From positions 1 through 60,675 of the forward strand of contig CALUNU010000015.1 of the NCBI GenBank assembly GCA_944322095.1: DNA of 60,675 nt. Direction: 5' to 3'. Under the pieces are notes generated by a model. That model had not been told where the DNA came from. It saw nothing but the letters and a program-made list of their open reading frames with translations, and did not search any database. Shown here piece by piece: positions 47,784 through 55,810 of the stretch; the first letter of the stretch is position 1, and every line of letters starts with the position of its first letter. This DNA is from an uncultured Alloprevotella sp. (lineage in GTDB: Bacteria; Bacteroidota; Bacteroidia; Bacteroidales; Bacteroidaceae). The translations under genes and the position numbers were made by a program.

Positions 47784-48698
47784 ATGGAAAAGAAACAGAC
47801 CGGAAACGACACGCTCGACCTGAAGACGGTGTGCGAGTGCAACCGCTGCCTGAGCACCGAGACGCTGCACCCGCAGGCCACGCTCATCAGCCTGGAACAC
47901 CCGGAGCTGGCGTGCGACGCCGTGAAGTTTGAGTTTTACGCCATCCTCGTCATCGAAGAATGTCCCGGCGGCTGCGCCTGCTGCGGCCGGCGCTACTACG
48001 ACTTTGGCTGCGCCACGATGGTGTTTCTCATGCCGGGCGAGATATTCCGCATGAGCGAGGCCCACACCCTGCCCGACAAGGGGCGGCTCCTGGCCTTCCA
48101 CCCCGACCTGCTCTTCCGCACGTCGCTGCGCAGCCACATCGGCAGCTACTCCTTCTTCCGCTACCGCAAGGAGGAGGCGCTGCACCTCTCGCAACGCGAA
48201 ACGGCCACCGTGGCCTGCTGCCTGGAAAACATCGACGAGGAGCTGCACCACCCCATCGACGCGCATACGGGCACCATCCTCTCGCGCCACATCGAACTGC
48301 TGCTCGACTATTGCTCGCGCTTCTACGAACGGCAGTTTATCACGCGCGAAAACCGCAACCACGACCTCATGAAGCGCCTGCAGGCCCTCGTGGACCGCAC
48401 CATGGGCTCAGGCTGCCTGCACGAAGACGCCCCCGTGCCCACGGCCGTCATGGCCGCCGGGCTCGACCTCTCGGAAGCCTACATGACCGACCTCCTGCGC
48501 TTCGAAACGGGAATGACGCCGGCCGAATATGTGAGCCTGCGCCGCCTGGACCTGGCCCGCCGCCTGCTGCTCGACCCCGAGGCCACGCCCGCCACGGTGG
48601 CCCGCCGCCTGGGCTACGCCAGTACGCAGCGGTTCAGCGCCCTGTTCAAGAAACTGACGGGCACCGCGCCCGCCGAATGGCGCCTCACGCAAAACTGA
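47784..48698 (+). CDS. AraC-family transcriptional regulator
   Basis: The 304-residue protein has an N-terminal cupin-like sensor (FEFYAILVIEECPGGCACCG, MVFLMPGEIFRMSEA) and a C-terminal pair of helix-turn-helix units (LDLSEAYMTDLLRFETGMTPAEYVSLRRLDLARRLL and VARRLGYASTQRFSALFKKLTGTAPAEWR, both split here only by motif). The sensor has a cysteine cluster (CPGGCACC) that is unusual for this fold and may bind a metal or respond to redox. The start is ATG 47784. It is divergent from the DUF3737 gene, the most likely target. Confidence 0.85.
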   Translation: MEKKQTGNDTLDLKTVCECNRCLSTETLHPQATLISLEHPELACDAVKFEFYAILVIEECPGGCACCGRRYYDFGCATMVFLMPGEIFRMSEAHTLPDKGRLLAFHPDLLFRTSLRSHIGSYSFFRYRKEEALHLSQRETATVACCLENIDEELHHPIDAHTGTILSRHIELLLDYCSRFYERQFITRENRNHDLMKRLQALVDRTMGSGCLHEDAPVPTAVMAAGLDLSEAYMTDLLRFETGMTPAEYVSLRRLDLARRLLLDPEATPATVARRLGYASTQRFSALFKKLTGTAPAEWRLTQN

Positions 48699-48745
48699 GT
48701 GCGGGGAGCTGCGCCAAATTCAGTCGTCAACACATCTCGCTGTAC

Positions 48746-48803
48746 GAAAAATCAACCAAAAATGGTTGATTTCGGAAAAACAACCGTTTTTGGTTGATTT
48801 TGC
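48746..48803. repeat. GGTTGA inverted-repeat box, left copy
   Basis: AATCAACC-N6-GGTTGATT joined to ACAACC-N6-GGTTGATT. The reverse complement occurs at 49675-49732, so two such boxes bracket the 48884-49531 gene. Confidence 0.75.
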
Positions 48804-48814
48804 TGCGACAGACA

Positions 48815-48852
48815 CAAAAAACAACGGGCACCGCTCGCTATGAGCAGTGCCC
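48815..48852 (-). terminator. Intrinsic terminator of the 48884 gene
   Basis: On the minus strand, the stem GGGCACTGCTC/GAGCGGTGCCC is followed by GTTGTTTTTTG. Confidence 0.8.
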
Positions 48853-48883
48853 GCGTAAAGGAAAAGCTGAGGAAAAGGCGAAA

Positions 48884-49531
48884 TCAGAGGTCATCGATGG
48901 CATCTTGATCCATAGCTACACCATTAGCACGGTCTATATATGTCAACGAAACGTTATTAAAATCCCCAAAGTCCCAATCCTTATGACTTATTTCTAATGC
49001 AATCATCCCTTCCTCCGTCTCAAACACACATTTATACTCGCATTTATCAGACTTTAAGTACTGCATCCGCATAAAATCGTCGTTAGGCTGAACATATGTC
49101 TGAAACCTCTCAACGCATGTAGCGGGCTTTCCATATTTCGATGTAAGCCTTCTTTTCAAAGTCTCGTACTGTGAAGCGAGCCCCGACCATTTTTCATCGG
49201 GAGCGAACGTGACCACAACCCCGACAACCCTACTTCCCTCTGGTGAAGCTGCTATTGCATAAACGAGACAGTCGGTATAACCAGCAAAATTCCCCACAAA
49301 AAATTTTATTTGCTCTCTATCGAATGTCTCAATGTGCTTAAGCCCTTTTTTCTTCAACTCTTTCGTAAAAGAAGTGAGCGTCCCGTCGATAGGGATGCCC
49401 ATAAACTTCATGTGCTGCGGCACGGGCACACTGTCGCGGCCAGTTGTATTGGACGATAGGCGCTGCACAACACTCTGCGCGCCACCAACCAGCGAGACAA
49501 ACACCAATAATAAAAGAATCAGCCTTTTCAT
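48884..49531 (-). CDS. AT-richer secreted protein of unknown function
   Basis: The 215-residue protein has the signal peptide MKRLILLLLVFVSLVGGAQ. The mature part contains GIPIDGTLTSFTKELKKKGL, VVVTFAPDEKWSGLASQYETLKRRLTSKYGKP and CEYKCVFETEEGMIALEIS. This pattern occurs in small Bacteroidota proteins that I know only as hypothetical. Base composition is clearly less GC-rich than the neighbours and codon use differs, which suggests transfer. It has a promoter box (TATATTTGT on the minus strand, 49557-49565) and its own terminator, and is bracketed by inverted GGTTGA boxes. The ATG at 49531 gives a clean signal peptide. Confidence 0.7.
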   Translation of the reverse strand: MKRLILLLLVFVSLVGGAQSVVQRLSSNTTGRDSVPVPQHMKFMGIPIDGTLTSFTKELKKKGLKHIETFDREQIKFFVGNFAGYTDCLVYAIAASPEGSRVVGVVVTFAPDEKWSGLASQYETLKRRLTSKYGKPATCVERFQTYVQPNDDFMRMQYLKSDKCEYKCVFETEEGMIALEISHKDWDFGDFNNVSLTYIDRANGVAMDQDAIDDL

Positions 49532-49556
49532 AAATCGAAAATTTGGGAATCTTGCC

Positions 49557-49565
49557 ACAAATATA
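49557..49565 (-). promoter_or_regulatory. -7 element for the 48884 gene
   Basis: TATATTTGT on the minus strand, with TTGG about 20 bp further upstream as a possible -33 box. Confidence 0.55.
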
Positions 49566-49674
49566 AAGCATAAACAACAAACAAACCAACGTTTGCGGCC
49601 GAAACGAGCCGTAAACGTTGGTTTTTATGAGGATGTACGCCCGTCCGACGGGCATTCAGCACAGCGTCGGGCCG

Positions 49675-49732
49675 AAAAAATCAACCATTTTCGGTTGTTT
49701 TTCCGAAATCAACCGTTTTTGGTTGATTTTGC
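49675..49732. repeat. GGTTGA inverted-repeat box, right copy
   Basis: Near reverse complement of 48746-48803. It overlaps the last eight codons and stop of the acyltransferase gene, so the repeat encodes its C-terminus (KSTKNG). Confidence 0.75.
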
Positions 49733-50914
49733 CTCGGCTGTAGCTGCCGTGGCGCGCGGATGGAGCCAGCGACGGGCCAGACGGGCGCGCAGGGGCTCGT
49801 CGATGAGGCGCATCGAGGCGTAGGCCACGAAAAGGGCAAAGAGATAGATGCCCACGCTCACGGCCACAGCGTGCGACGTCGGGGCATCGGGATGGAGCGA
49901 GGCCCAGGCAATCTGCAAATAGACGAGGGGCAGGTGCACGATGTAGAGGGGATAGGAGATGCGCCCCAGGAAACGACAGACAGCCGTGGAGCGGGCGTCG
50001 GTGATGCGGCTGCCGGCGCCCATCACCACAAGGAGGGGGAAGGCAACGAGGATGCAGGCGGCCTCGTAGACGCCGTTGAGCCACGGACGGGCCTCAGTGC
50101 CCACGCGCGGCATGGCCAGCAGCACGACCACGCCGACCGCACACCACCAGAAGCCGCCGCGCAGACGCAGACGCCAGCCCAGACGCGAGAGCAGCAGGCC
50201 GGCCAGGAAAGGATAGGCCAGGCGCGTGGCGCCGATGTAGAGCTGCGTGGGCGTCAACGCCCAGCCGCCAATGACGGTGTAGACGGCGGCGTCGCGCCCC
50301 GTGAGCAGGCCGAACACGTCGATGGAGAGGGCCAGGTCGACCGTGCAGCAGGCCGCCAGCACCAGGAGAACGCCCAACGCAAGACGCGGCAGGCGGCGCA
50401 GCAAGAGGGCATAGAGGACGTTGGCCACGTATTCCCACAGGAGCGACCACGAAGCTCCGTTCAGCGGGTTGGTCTCCATCCAGCCGCGCACGTCCCACGC
50501 CACGGGCACGGGCAGGGCGCAGCAGCAGGCCAGCGCCACAAGCAGCACCTGCCACACGGGCACCGTGCCGATGAGGGGAAACGCGGGGCCCTGCTGCGCA
50601 AAATAGAGCAGCAGGCCCAGCACAGTGCCCCACACATAGAGGGGGTGCAGGCGGATGACGCGCCGGCGGAAGAAATCCTTCAGCCCCATCGTGCGGCCCC
50701 AACGGTCGTCGTAGGCATAACCCACGACGAAACCCGAGAGAACGTAGAAGAAATCGACGGCCAGATAGCCGTGGTTGATGATTTGATGCTCGGCGCCGCC
50801 CGAATAGGTCTCAAAGAGATGGAAAGCAACGACCAACAGAGCGGCCACGCCGCGAAGCCCGTCGAGAATGTCGTAATGGGGCTTCGTGTCGGGGAGGAAG
50901 GTGGATGATTGCAG
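49709..50914 (-). CDS. Membrane acyltransferase (acyltransferase family 3)
   Basis: The integral membrane protein has about ten hydrophobic segments and family 3 features: KPHYDILDGLRGVAALLVV (start domain), HLFETYSGGAEHQIINHG, LAVDFFYVLSGFVVGYAY, FFRRRVIRLHPLY and NPLNGASWSLLWEY. Such proteins O-acylate surface polysaccharides. The conserved DGLRG segment lies upstream of the first ordinary start codon (GTG at 50848). Between it and the preceding in-frame stop there is no ATG, GTG or TTG. I therefore extend the gene to CTG at 50914, which would give a normal N-terminus; a GTG start would cut the domain. It lies 26 bp after the MFS gene on the same strand. Confidence 0.75.
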   Translation of the reverse strand: MQSSTFLPDTKPHYDILDGLRGVAALLVVAFHLFETYSGGAEHQIINHGYLAVDFFYVLSGFVVGYAYDDRWGRTMGLKDFFRRRVIRLHPLYVWGTVLGLLLYFAQQGPAFPLIGTVPVWQVLLVALACCCALPVPVAWDVRGWMETNPLNGASWSLLWEYVANVLYALLLRRLPRLALGVLLVLAACCTVDLALSIDVFGLLTGRDAAVYTVIGGWALTPTQLYIGATRLAYPFLAGLLLSRLGWRLRLRGGFWWCAVGVVVLLAMPRVGTEARPWLNGVYEAACILVAFPLLVVMGAGSRITDARSTAVCRFLGRISYPLYIVHLPLVYLQIAWASLHPDAPTSHAVAVSVGIYLFALFVAYASMRLIDEPLRARLARRWLHPRATAATAEAKSTKNG

Positions 50915-50939
50915 GGGTGTTTATGAAATAAAAATGGCG

Positions 50940-52100
50940 TCAGACTTTGCGCAGGGCGGGCGTTTCGTAACGCTTGACGAAGACGAGCAGGAGCACCAGG
51001 CCCACGAGGGCCATGGGCACGCCGATGAGAGCGGGCACGCGGTAGCCCAGACCGGCGTCGATGGGCAGGCCGCCCAGGGCCGCGCCGACGGCGTTGCCCA
51101 GGTTGAAGGCCATCTGTATGCAGGCCGCACCGAGCAGTTCGCCGCCCGGGGCAAAACGGATGATGGACACCTGCAACGGCCCCGACACGGCAAAAAGGCC
51201 GGTCGTGGCCGTGCAGAGCAGCAGGGGCATGAGGGGCCGCACGGGCGAGAGCAGATAGATGGCCAGCAGGGTCGCAACGATGACGCCCTCGGTGGCGGCG
51301 GCCACGCGGCCGGGCGTGAAGCGGTCGGACAGGCGGCCGCTCACCAGATTGCCCACCACCATGCCAAAGCCCGCCAGGACCATGAGCATCGAGACGGCCT
51401 CCTCGGCAAAACCGCTCACGGCCGTGAGCTGCGGATGGACGTAGCTGTACCAGCAGAAGATGGCCCCGTTGCCCAGCATCGTGGCGCCGAAGATGAGCCA
51501 GGGAGCGGGCGTGCGCAGAAAGCGAAACTGCCCCTTGAAGCCTGCATCGGGCAGACCTTCGACAGGGGGCACCCATTTCCAAATGTAATAGAGCGTGAGC
51601 AGGCCCATACCGCCCACGAAAAGAAAGGCCACCCGCCACGACAGCAACGCACCCACGGACGAACCCAGCGGCACGCCAAAGAGATTGGCCACGGTCATGC
51701 CGGCAATCATGATGGAGACGGCCTGCGTGCCCTTGCCCTCGTCGGCCAGACGGGCAGCCACGATGCTGCCCACGCCGAAGTAGGCCCCGTGGGGCAGACC
51801 CGAGACGAAACGTGCCACGAGCATCAGCCCGTACGACGGCGAGAGGGCGGCCAGCAGGTTACCCGCCATCATGACGGCCACCAGGCAGAGCAGGATGCGC
51901 TTCAAGGGGTAGCGGCGCACGAGCGTCAGCACGGGGGCGCCGCAGCAGACGCCGAGGGCGTAGGCCGAGATGAGATGGCCCGCCGTGGGGATGCTGACGC
52001 GCAGGTCGGCGGCCACGTAGGGCAGGATGGCCATCATGACAAACTCGGCGATGCCGAGGCAGAGCGTGCCGAAGCCCAGGGCTATGAGACTTTTCTTCAT
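50940..52100 (-). CDS. Major facilitator superfamily transporter (DHA1 / AraJ-like)
   Basis: The 386-residue protein has 12 predicted membrane segments and the DHA1 motifs MVLLARFVSG-like (LMLVARFVSGLPHGAYFG, motif C region) and NLVSGRLSDRFTPGR (motif A-like loop). It starts MKKSLIALGFGTLCLGIAEFVM, typical of the AraJ/YdhP sugar-efflux and drug-efflux subgroup. The substrate is unknown. It is probably cotranscribed with the acyltransferase. A terminator-like hairpin overlaps its promoter region (52124-52163). Confidence 0.85.
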   Translation of the reverse strand: MKKSLIALGFGTLCLGIAEFVMMAILPYVAADLRVSIPTAGHLISAYALGVCCGAPVLTLVRRYPLKRILLCLVAVMMAGNLLAALSPSYGLMLVARFVSGLPHGAYFGVGSIVAARLADEGKGTQAVSIMIAGMTVANLFGVPLGSSVGALLSWRVAFLFVGGMGLLTLYYIWKWVPPVEGLPDAGFKGQFRFLRTPAPWLIFGATMLGNGAIFCWYSYVHPQLTAVSGFAEEAVSMLMVLAGFGMVVGNLVSGRLSDRFTPGRVAAATEGVIVATLLAIYLLSPVRPLMPLLLCTATTGLFAVSGPLQVSIIRFAPGGELLGAACIQMAFNLGNAVGAALGGLPIDAGLGYRVPALIGVPMALVGLVLLLVFVKRYETPALRKV

Positions 52101-52123
52101 ACGGATGCGAACGTTTGTGGCAT

Positions 52124-52172
52124 AAAAAAGGCCGCCCGGGCCTCGGCGAGAGGCTTAGGCGGCGCAAAAATA
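52124..52172 (-). promoter_or_regulatory. Promoter box overlapped by a terminator-like hairpin
   Basis: On the minus strand, TATTTTTGC (52164-52172) is followed at once by GCCGCC...GCCTC and GAGGC...GGCGGC, then CTTTTTT. It may be the terminator of the upstream ECF gene, or an attenuator at the very start of the MFS transcript. Confidence 0.6.
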
Positions 52173-52264
52173 GTGAAAACGGCGGCCACGGGCGAAGAAA
52201 GGGCGGCATTTATGCGATGAAACGGGCTCGTCAGTGCCCGTCGCGCGCCACGACGGCCGCGGCG

Positions 52265-52777
52265 TTACCTGCGAACAACGTAGCGAAGGCAGAGAAAACC
52301 GCCCACCACCTGCAAAGCCATGCCGGGCAGGCCGAGGCGGAAATCTTGCGTGGCTGCGGCAAGGCTGCCGCTGAGGGCCCATTCGCCCAACGTGCCCACT
52401 ACCTGGTAGAAGGCCACAACGCCCAGCAGAAGCAGCACGCTGACGCGGCGGAAGCGGTGGGCGGCATAGCCTGCGGCAAGGGCCAGCAGCACCGACTTGA
52501 GCACGATGGCGGGAAGGGCCGCGGCGGCGGGCATGCCGAAGAGGAACGAATTGACCAAGGGCGAGGCCAGCGCCGTGAGCAGGCCAACGCGCCAGCCATA
52601 CTTGTAGGCTCCGACGAGGGTGAAGAAGTAGATGGGCAGCCACATGGGGCCTCCCTGCGGAACGAGGTGGAAAAGCTGCGGCAGCACGACGTTGCCTGCG
52701 ACGAAGAGCGCGGCGGCCAGCCAGGTCGCGGCGCTGCGAAACTCCAACGAACGGAGCGTTACGGTGGTTGCTTGCAT
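52265..52777 (-). CDS. ECF transporter substrate-specificity (S) component-like membrane protein
   Basis: The 170-residue protein has about five to six hydrophobic segments (SAATWLAAALFVAGNVVLPQL, LPIYFFTLVGAYKYGWRVGLLTALASPLVN, IVLKSVLLALAAGYAAH, VSVLLLLGVVAFYQVVG). The GxKxGxxxGLLTALxSPLVN-like loop is of the S-component type. These proteins capture vitamins with a shared energizing module that is not encoded here. The ligand cannot be told from the sequence. The promoter TATCTTTGC lies on the minus strand at 52827-52835. Confidence 0.7.
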   Translation of the reverse strand: MQATTVTLRSLEFRSAATWLAAALFVAGNVVLPQLFHLVPQGGPMWLPIYFFTLVGAYKYGWRVGLLTALASPLVNSFLFGMPAAAALPAIVLKSVLLALAAGYAAHRFRRVSVLLLLGVVAFYQVVGTLGEWALSGSLAAATQDFRLGLPGMALQVVGGFLCLRYVVRR

Positions 52778-52826
52778 ATCGATTGGTTTTTTAGAGTTGT
52801 TGCTTCACGAATGGCTCACTTCGGCT

Positions 52827-52835
52827 GCAAAGATA
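52827..52835 (-). promoter_or_regulatory. -7 element for the ECF S-component gene
   Basis: TATCTTTGC on the minus strand, 49 bp before the ATG. It lies in the short gap after the WbqC stop codon. Confidence 0.6.
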
Positions 52836-52887
52836 GGGAAAACAGCGGGCCGGCGCCCTACCCTTTTTACGAAAGGTCTGCCCCGTT

Positions 52888-53565
52888 TCACGGTTTGTTG
52901 GCGGCGGCAGGCGTTTCGGCGGGAGCCCCATCGTCCACCACCGAGGCGCGCAGCACGAGGCGCGCTTCGAGGCCCATGTTGAAGAGCAGGTCGGCGATGC
53001 TCAGGTTGGGCAGGAAGCCGTGGCGCGCGGCAAACACCTGCCAGTAGGGCGCGGGGCGGAAAGCGGGGTCGGCCCCGGCCGGGCGCTTGGGGCGGATGGC
53101 GTCGCGCAGGTCGAGCGTGGCGGGCGGCAGGGGGTCGGCGTAGCGGTCGGTGCGGACGATGTGGGGCCGCAGGCCGAGCAGGTGGCACACGAGCTCCTGC
53201 AAAGCGTCGTTGAAGTCGACGAGAAACGCAAAGCGGCGCCGGTAGAGGTCGTGGAAGTCGTCGGCGAAATATTCGAAGTAGGGGCTGCTCTCGTAGGCGC
53301 TCACGAGCGCCGTCCAGTGGAGGTGGCGCCAGTCGCCGTGGTCGCTGATGCGCACGTCGCAGGCCGCCGTCTTGAGGCCCGTGGCGTGCTCCACGGGGAT
53401 GGTGAGCGTCTGCACGCCCGCCGGGCCCGCAATGAGGCAGCGGTTGCGGTAGGTCTGCTTCACGTAATGGTCGTGGCGCTCCAAATAGACGGTGGGCGCG
53501 GCGTAAAGCTTGGTGTAATATTGCACGGGGCCGAGATAGGCCGTAGAAAGCAGTACGTTCGTCAT
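52888..53565 (-). CDS. WbqC-like family protein
   Basis: The 225-residue protein starts MTNVLLSTAYLGPVQYYTKLY and carries the WbqC pattern: HDHYVKQTYRNRCLIAGPAGVQTLTIPVE, HWTALVSAYESSPYFEYFADDF and FLPNLSIADLLFNMGLEA. The family occurs in polysaccharide loci, and a role in glycan or lipid modification is suspected but not shown. Its ATG at 53565 overlaps the stop of the upstream S26 gene by 4 bp. It ends the dapB-lepB-S26-WbqC run. Confidence 0.85.
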   Translation of the reverse strand: MTNVLLSTAYLGPVQYYTKLYAAPTVYLERHDHYVKQTYRNRCLIAGPAGVQTLTIPVEHATGLKTAACDVRISDHGDWRHLHWTALVSAYESSPYFEYFADDFHDLYRRRFAFLVDFNDALQELVCHLLGLRPHIVRTDRYADPLPPATLDLRDAIRPKRPAGADPAFRPAPYWQVFAARHGFLPNLSIADLLFNMGLEARLVLRASVVDDGAPAETPAAANKP

Positions 53566-54254
53566 GGCACGGGGCGGAAGAAGCGGCCCTTCCGCAGGCA
53601 GTTGTAGAAAGGCTGCGCGGGGTCGGCCGAATAGCTCACGCAGAGCACGCGGCCCGCCAGATGGCTCTGCGGCACGAAGCCGTAGCGGCTCTCGCTGCCC
53701 TCGACCCAAAAGTAATCCTGCGTGAAGTAGGCGCGGTGCAGCGGGCGGCCGTCGAAGACGAGGGCCGTGTCGCCCACGAGAGCCACGCGGCTACCCTCGT
53801 GGCGCGTCAGGGCGGCGTGGAGCAGACGGGCGTTGCAGGGCGTCACGTCGACGGGACGGCCCACGCCCGGCACGACGAGCGGACAGGCCGCGGCCGACGT
53901 GCGGCCCGGCAGCACGCGGCCGCGCAGGGGGTCGACCCACACGGTGTCGCCCGGGACGGCCGTACAGAGCGCCGTGCAGAGCCCGCGGCCCAGCGGGTGG
54001 TCGAAGGCCAGCACCTGGCCGGCCCGGGCCGGGCGGCCGCCCAGACGCAGGCGGGCAGCGGGAGGCGTGCCGGGGAGACGCAGGCCATAGGCCGGGCGCA
54101 GCACTAGGATGCGGTCGCCGGCGAGGAGCCCCGCCGCGGGCTGGTCGGCGGGCACGGCATATTGCGCCACCAGCAGGCAGCGCACCGCCACAACTGCCAG
54201 CAGGGCTGCCAGCAGCGGAACGATGCAGTGGGTCAGCAGGCGTTTCGGGCGCAT
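53562..54254 (-). CDS. S26-type signal peptidase homologue lacking the catalytic dyad
   Basis: The 230-residue protein has one N-terminal membrane segment (about 10-30). Its fold can be aligned to the neighbouring lepB product by VPADQPAAGLLAGDRILVLR, TAVPGDTVWVDPL and the last box RYGFVPQSHLAGRVL. At the catalytic serine position (Ser109 in the 54326 gene product) it has Gln38, and at the lysine position (Lys258) it has Ala95. It is therefore probably not a peptidase, and may be a partner or regulator of LepB. It is coupled to WbqC by a 4-bp overlap and lies 71 bp after lepB. Confidence 0.75.
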   Translation of the reverse strand: MRPKRLLTHCIVPLLAALLAVVAVRCLLVAQYAVPADQPAAGLLAGDRILVLRPAYGLRLPGTPPAARLRLGGRPARAGQVLAFDHPLGRGLCTALCTAVPGDTVWVDPLRGRVLPGRTSAAACPLVVPGVGRPVDVTPCNARLLHAALTRHEGSRVALVGDTALVFDGRPLHRAYFTQDYFWVEGSESRYGFVPQSHLAGRVLCVSYSADPAQPFYNCLRKGRFFRPVP

Positions 54255-54325
54255 GTCGGGTGTGAGTCATTGCAGCGCGGCGCGGCGGCCGTTCCATGGG
54301 GGAGCGTTCCGTCGCGCCGCAAGCG

Positions 54326-55795
54326 TCATTGGATGTTGCCCACCCACTTGAACAGGCGGTTCCAACGTATTTTTCCGTCGGCCAGCCCGTAGTCGGGGTC
54401 GAGCGAGAGCCAGATGAAGAGGGGCTTGCCCACAACGTGGTCTTCGGGCACGAAGCCCCAGAAGCGCGAGTCGGCCGAGTTGTCGCGGTTGTCGCCCATC
54501 ATCCAGTAGTAGTCCATTTTAAAGGTATAGGTATCGGTCTGCTTCCCGTTGATATAGATTTTCCCGTCGCGCACGGCCAGGTCGTTACCCTCGTACACGC
54601 GGATGGGGCGTTCGTATATCGGCAGGTTGTAGAGGTTCAGGCGCAGCGTGGCCCCTTTCTTCGGAATCCACAGGGGGCCGTAGTTGGCCGTCGTCCAGTT
54701 TTTCACCATGTTCTGGGGGTAGAGCCAGTCGGCCGGGGCCTCGGCCGGAGCGATGCTGTCGGTCAGCTCGGGCGCCTGGCGCAGGGCGTCGAGCGCGCGG
54801 CGCGTCAGCGGCATGTAGCGCGTCATGCCGTCCTCGGAGGCGGGATACGACAGGTCCTCCTGCGTGATGCCATATTCTTTGAGGAAGGCCGTGGGGGGCG
54901 CTTGCAGGAAATGGACCAGATAGCCAAACTGCGCGTTTTCGGGCTCGGGCTCGGCCTTGCCGTCCACGTAGATAACGTTATCCTTGATTTGCAACGTCTG
55001 GCCGGGCAGGCCCACGCAGCGTTTCACGTAGTTTTCGCGGCGGTCGGTGGGCCGGGCCACGATGTCGCCGAACTCTTGCGGGTTGGCGGCCACGATGTCG
55101 CGGCCGCGGGCATAGATCTCGCGGAAGGCCCGTTGCTGCTCTTCGTACGACGTGCCCGATCCCGGCACGCTTCCCACGCTCTGGGCACCCGCCATGTAGA
55201 CCAGTCGGTAATAGTCCTGGTCTTGGTAGTTGAGCGCCACGGTGTCTCCCGCCGGGTAGTTGAAGACGACGATGTCGCCCAGCGCGGGGCGCCCGAAGCC
55301 CTTCACGCGGCGGTAGTCCCAGTGGGGATAGTCGAGATACGACTTGCAGCCCAGCACGGGCAGCGTGTGCTGCGTGAGCGGCATGTAGAGCGGCGTTTGC
55401 GGGATGCGCGGACCGTAGCTCAGCTTGCTCACGAGCAGATAGTCGCCCGTGAGGAGCGTCTTTTCCAGGCTCGAAGAGGGGATGACGAAGTTCTGAAAGA
55501 AAAACTGGTTGAGGAAGTAGATGGCCACCAGGGCGAAGACGATGGCGTCGACCCAGCCCATGACGTAGCGCGCCGTCCCGTTTTTCAGGCGCTTCCACCA
55601 GTCCCATTTGATGAAGCGCGTCACATAATAGTCGTAGATGAAGGGGACGACGAGCAGGCCCCACCAGGAACGCACCCACACGAGGAACACCAAGTAGATG
55701 GCCGTGGCCACGGCAAAAGCCACGTAGCGCTTCTTGCGCGGCGCGGCGTTCTCACGGCTTTGGCCGTCGGGGGCGTTCGTTTTGTAGTCGGTCAT
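54326..55795 (-). CDS. lepB: Signal peptidase I
   Basis: A membrane-bound serine protease that removes signal peptides. The 489-residue protein has several N-terminal membrane segments (about 23-55 and 80-100), the catalytic serine in IPSSSLEKTLLTGD (Ser109), the catalytic lysine in ENYVKRCVGLPGQT (Lys258), and the box E motif GDNRDNSADSR with FWGFVPEDHVVG near the C-terminus. The insertion between the two boxes is larger than in E. coli, as is common in Bacteroidales. It lies 15 bp after dapB and is probably cotranscribed. Confidence 0.95.
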   Translation of the reverse strand: MTDYKTNAPDGQSRENAAPRKKRYVAFAVATAIYLVFLVWVRSWWGLLVVPFIYDYYVTRFIKWDWWKRLKNGTARYVMGWVDAIVFALVAIYFLNQFFFQNFVIPSSSLEKTLLTGDYLLVSKLSYGPRIPQTPLYMPLTQHTLPVLGCKSYLDYPHWDYRRVKGFGRPALGDIVVFNYPAGDTVALNYQDQDYYRLVYMAGAQSVGSVPGSGTSYEEQQRAFREIYARGRDIVAANPQEFGDIVARPTDRRENYVKRCVGLPGQTLQIKDNVIYVDGKAEPEPENAQFGYLVHFLQAPPTAFLKEYGITQEDLSYPASEDGMTRYMPLTRRALDALRQAPELTDSIAPAEAPADWLYPQNMVKNWTTANYGPLWIPKKGATLRLNLYNLPIYERPIRVYEGNDLAVRDGKIYINGKQTDTYTFKMDYYWMMGDNRDNSADSRFWGFVPEDHVVGKPLFIWLSLDPDYGLADGKIRWNRLFKWVGNIQ

Positions 55796-55810
55796 GTCGT
55801 ACGGAGAGGG

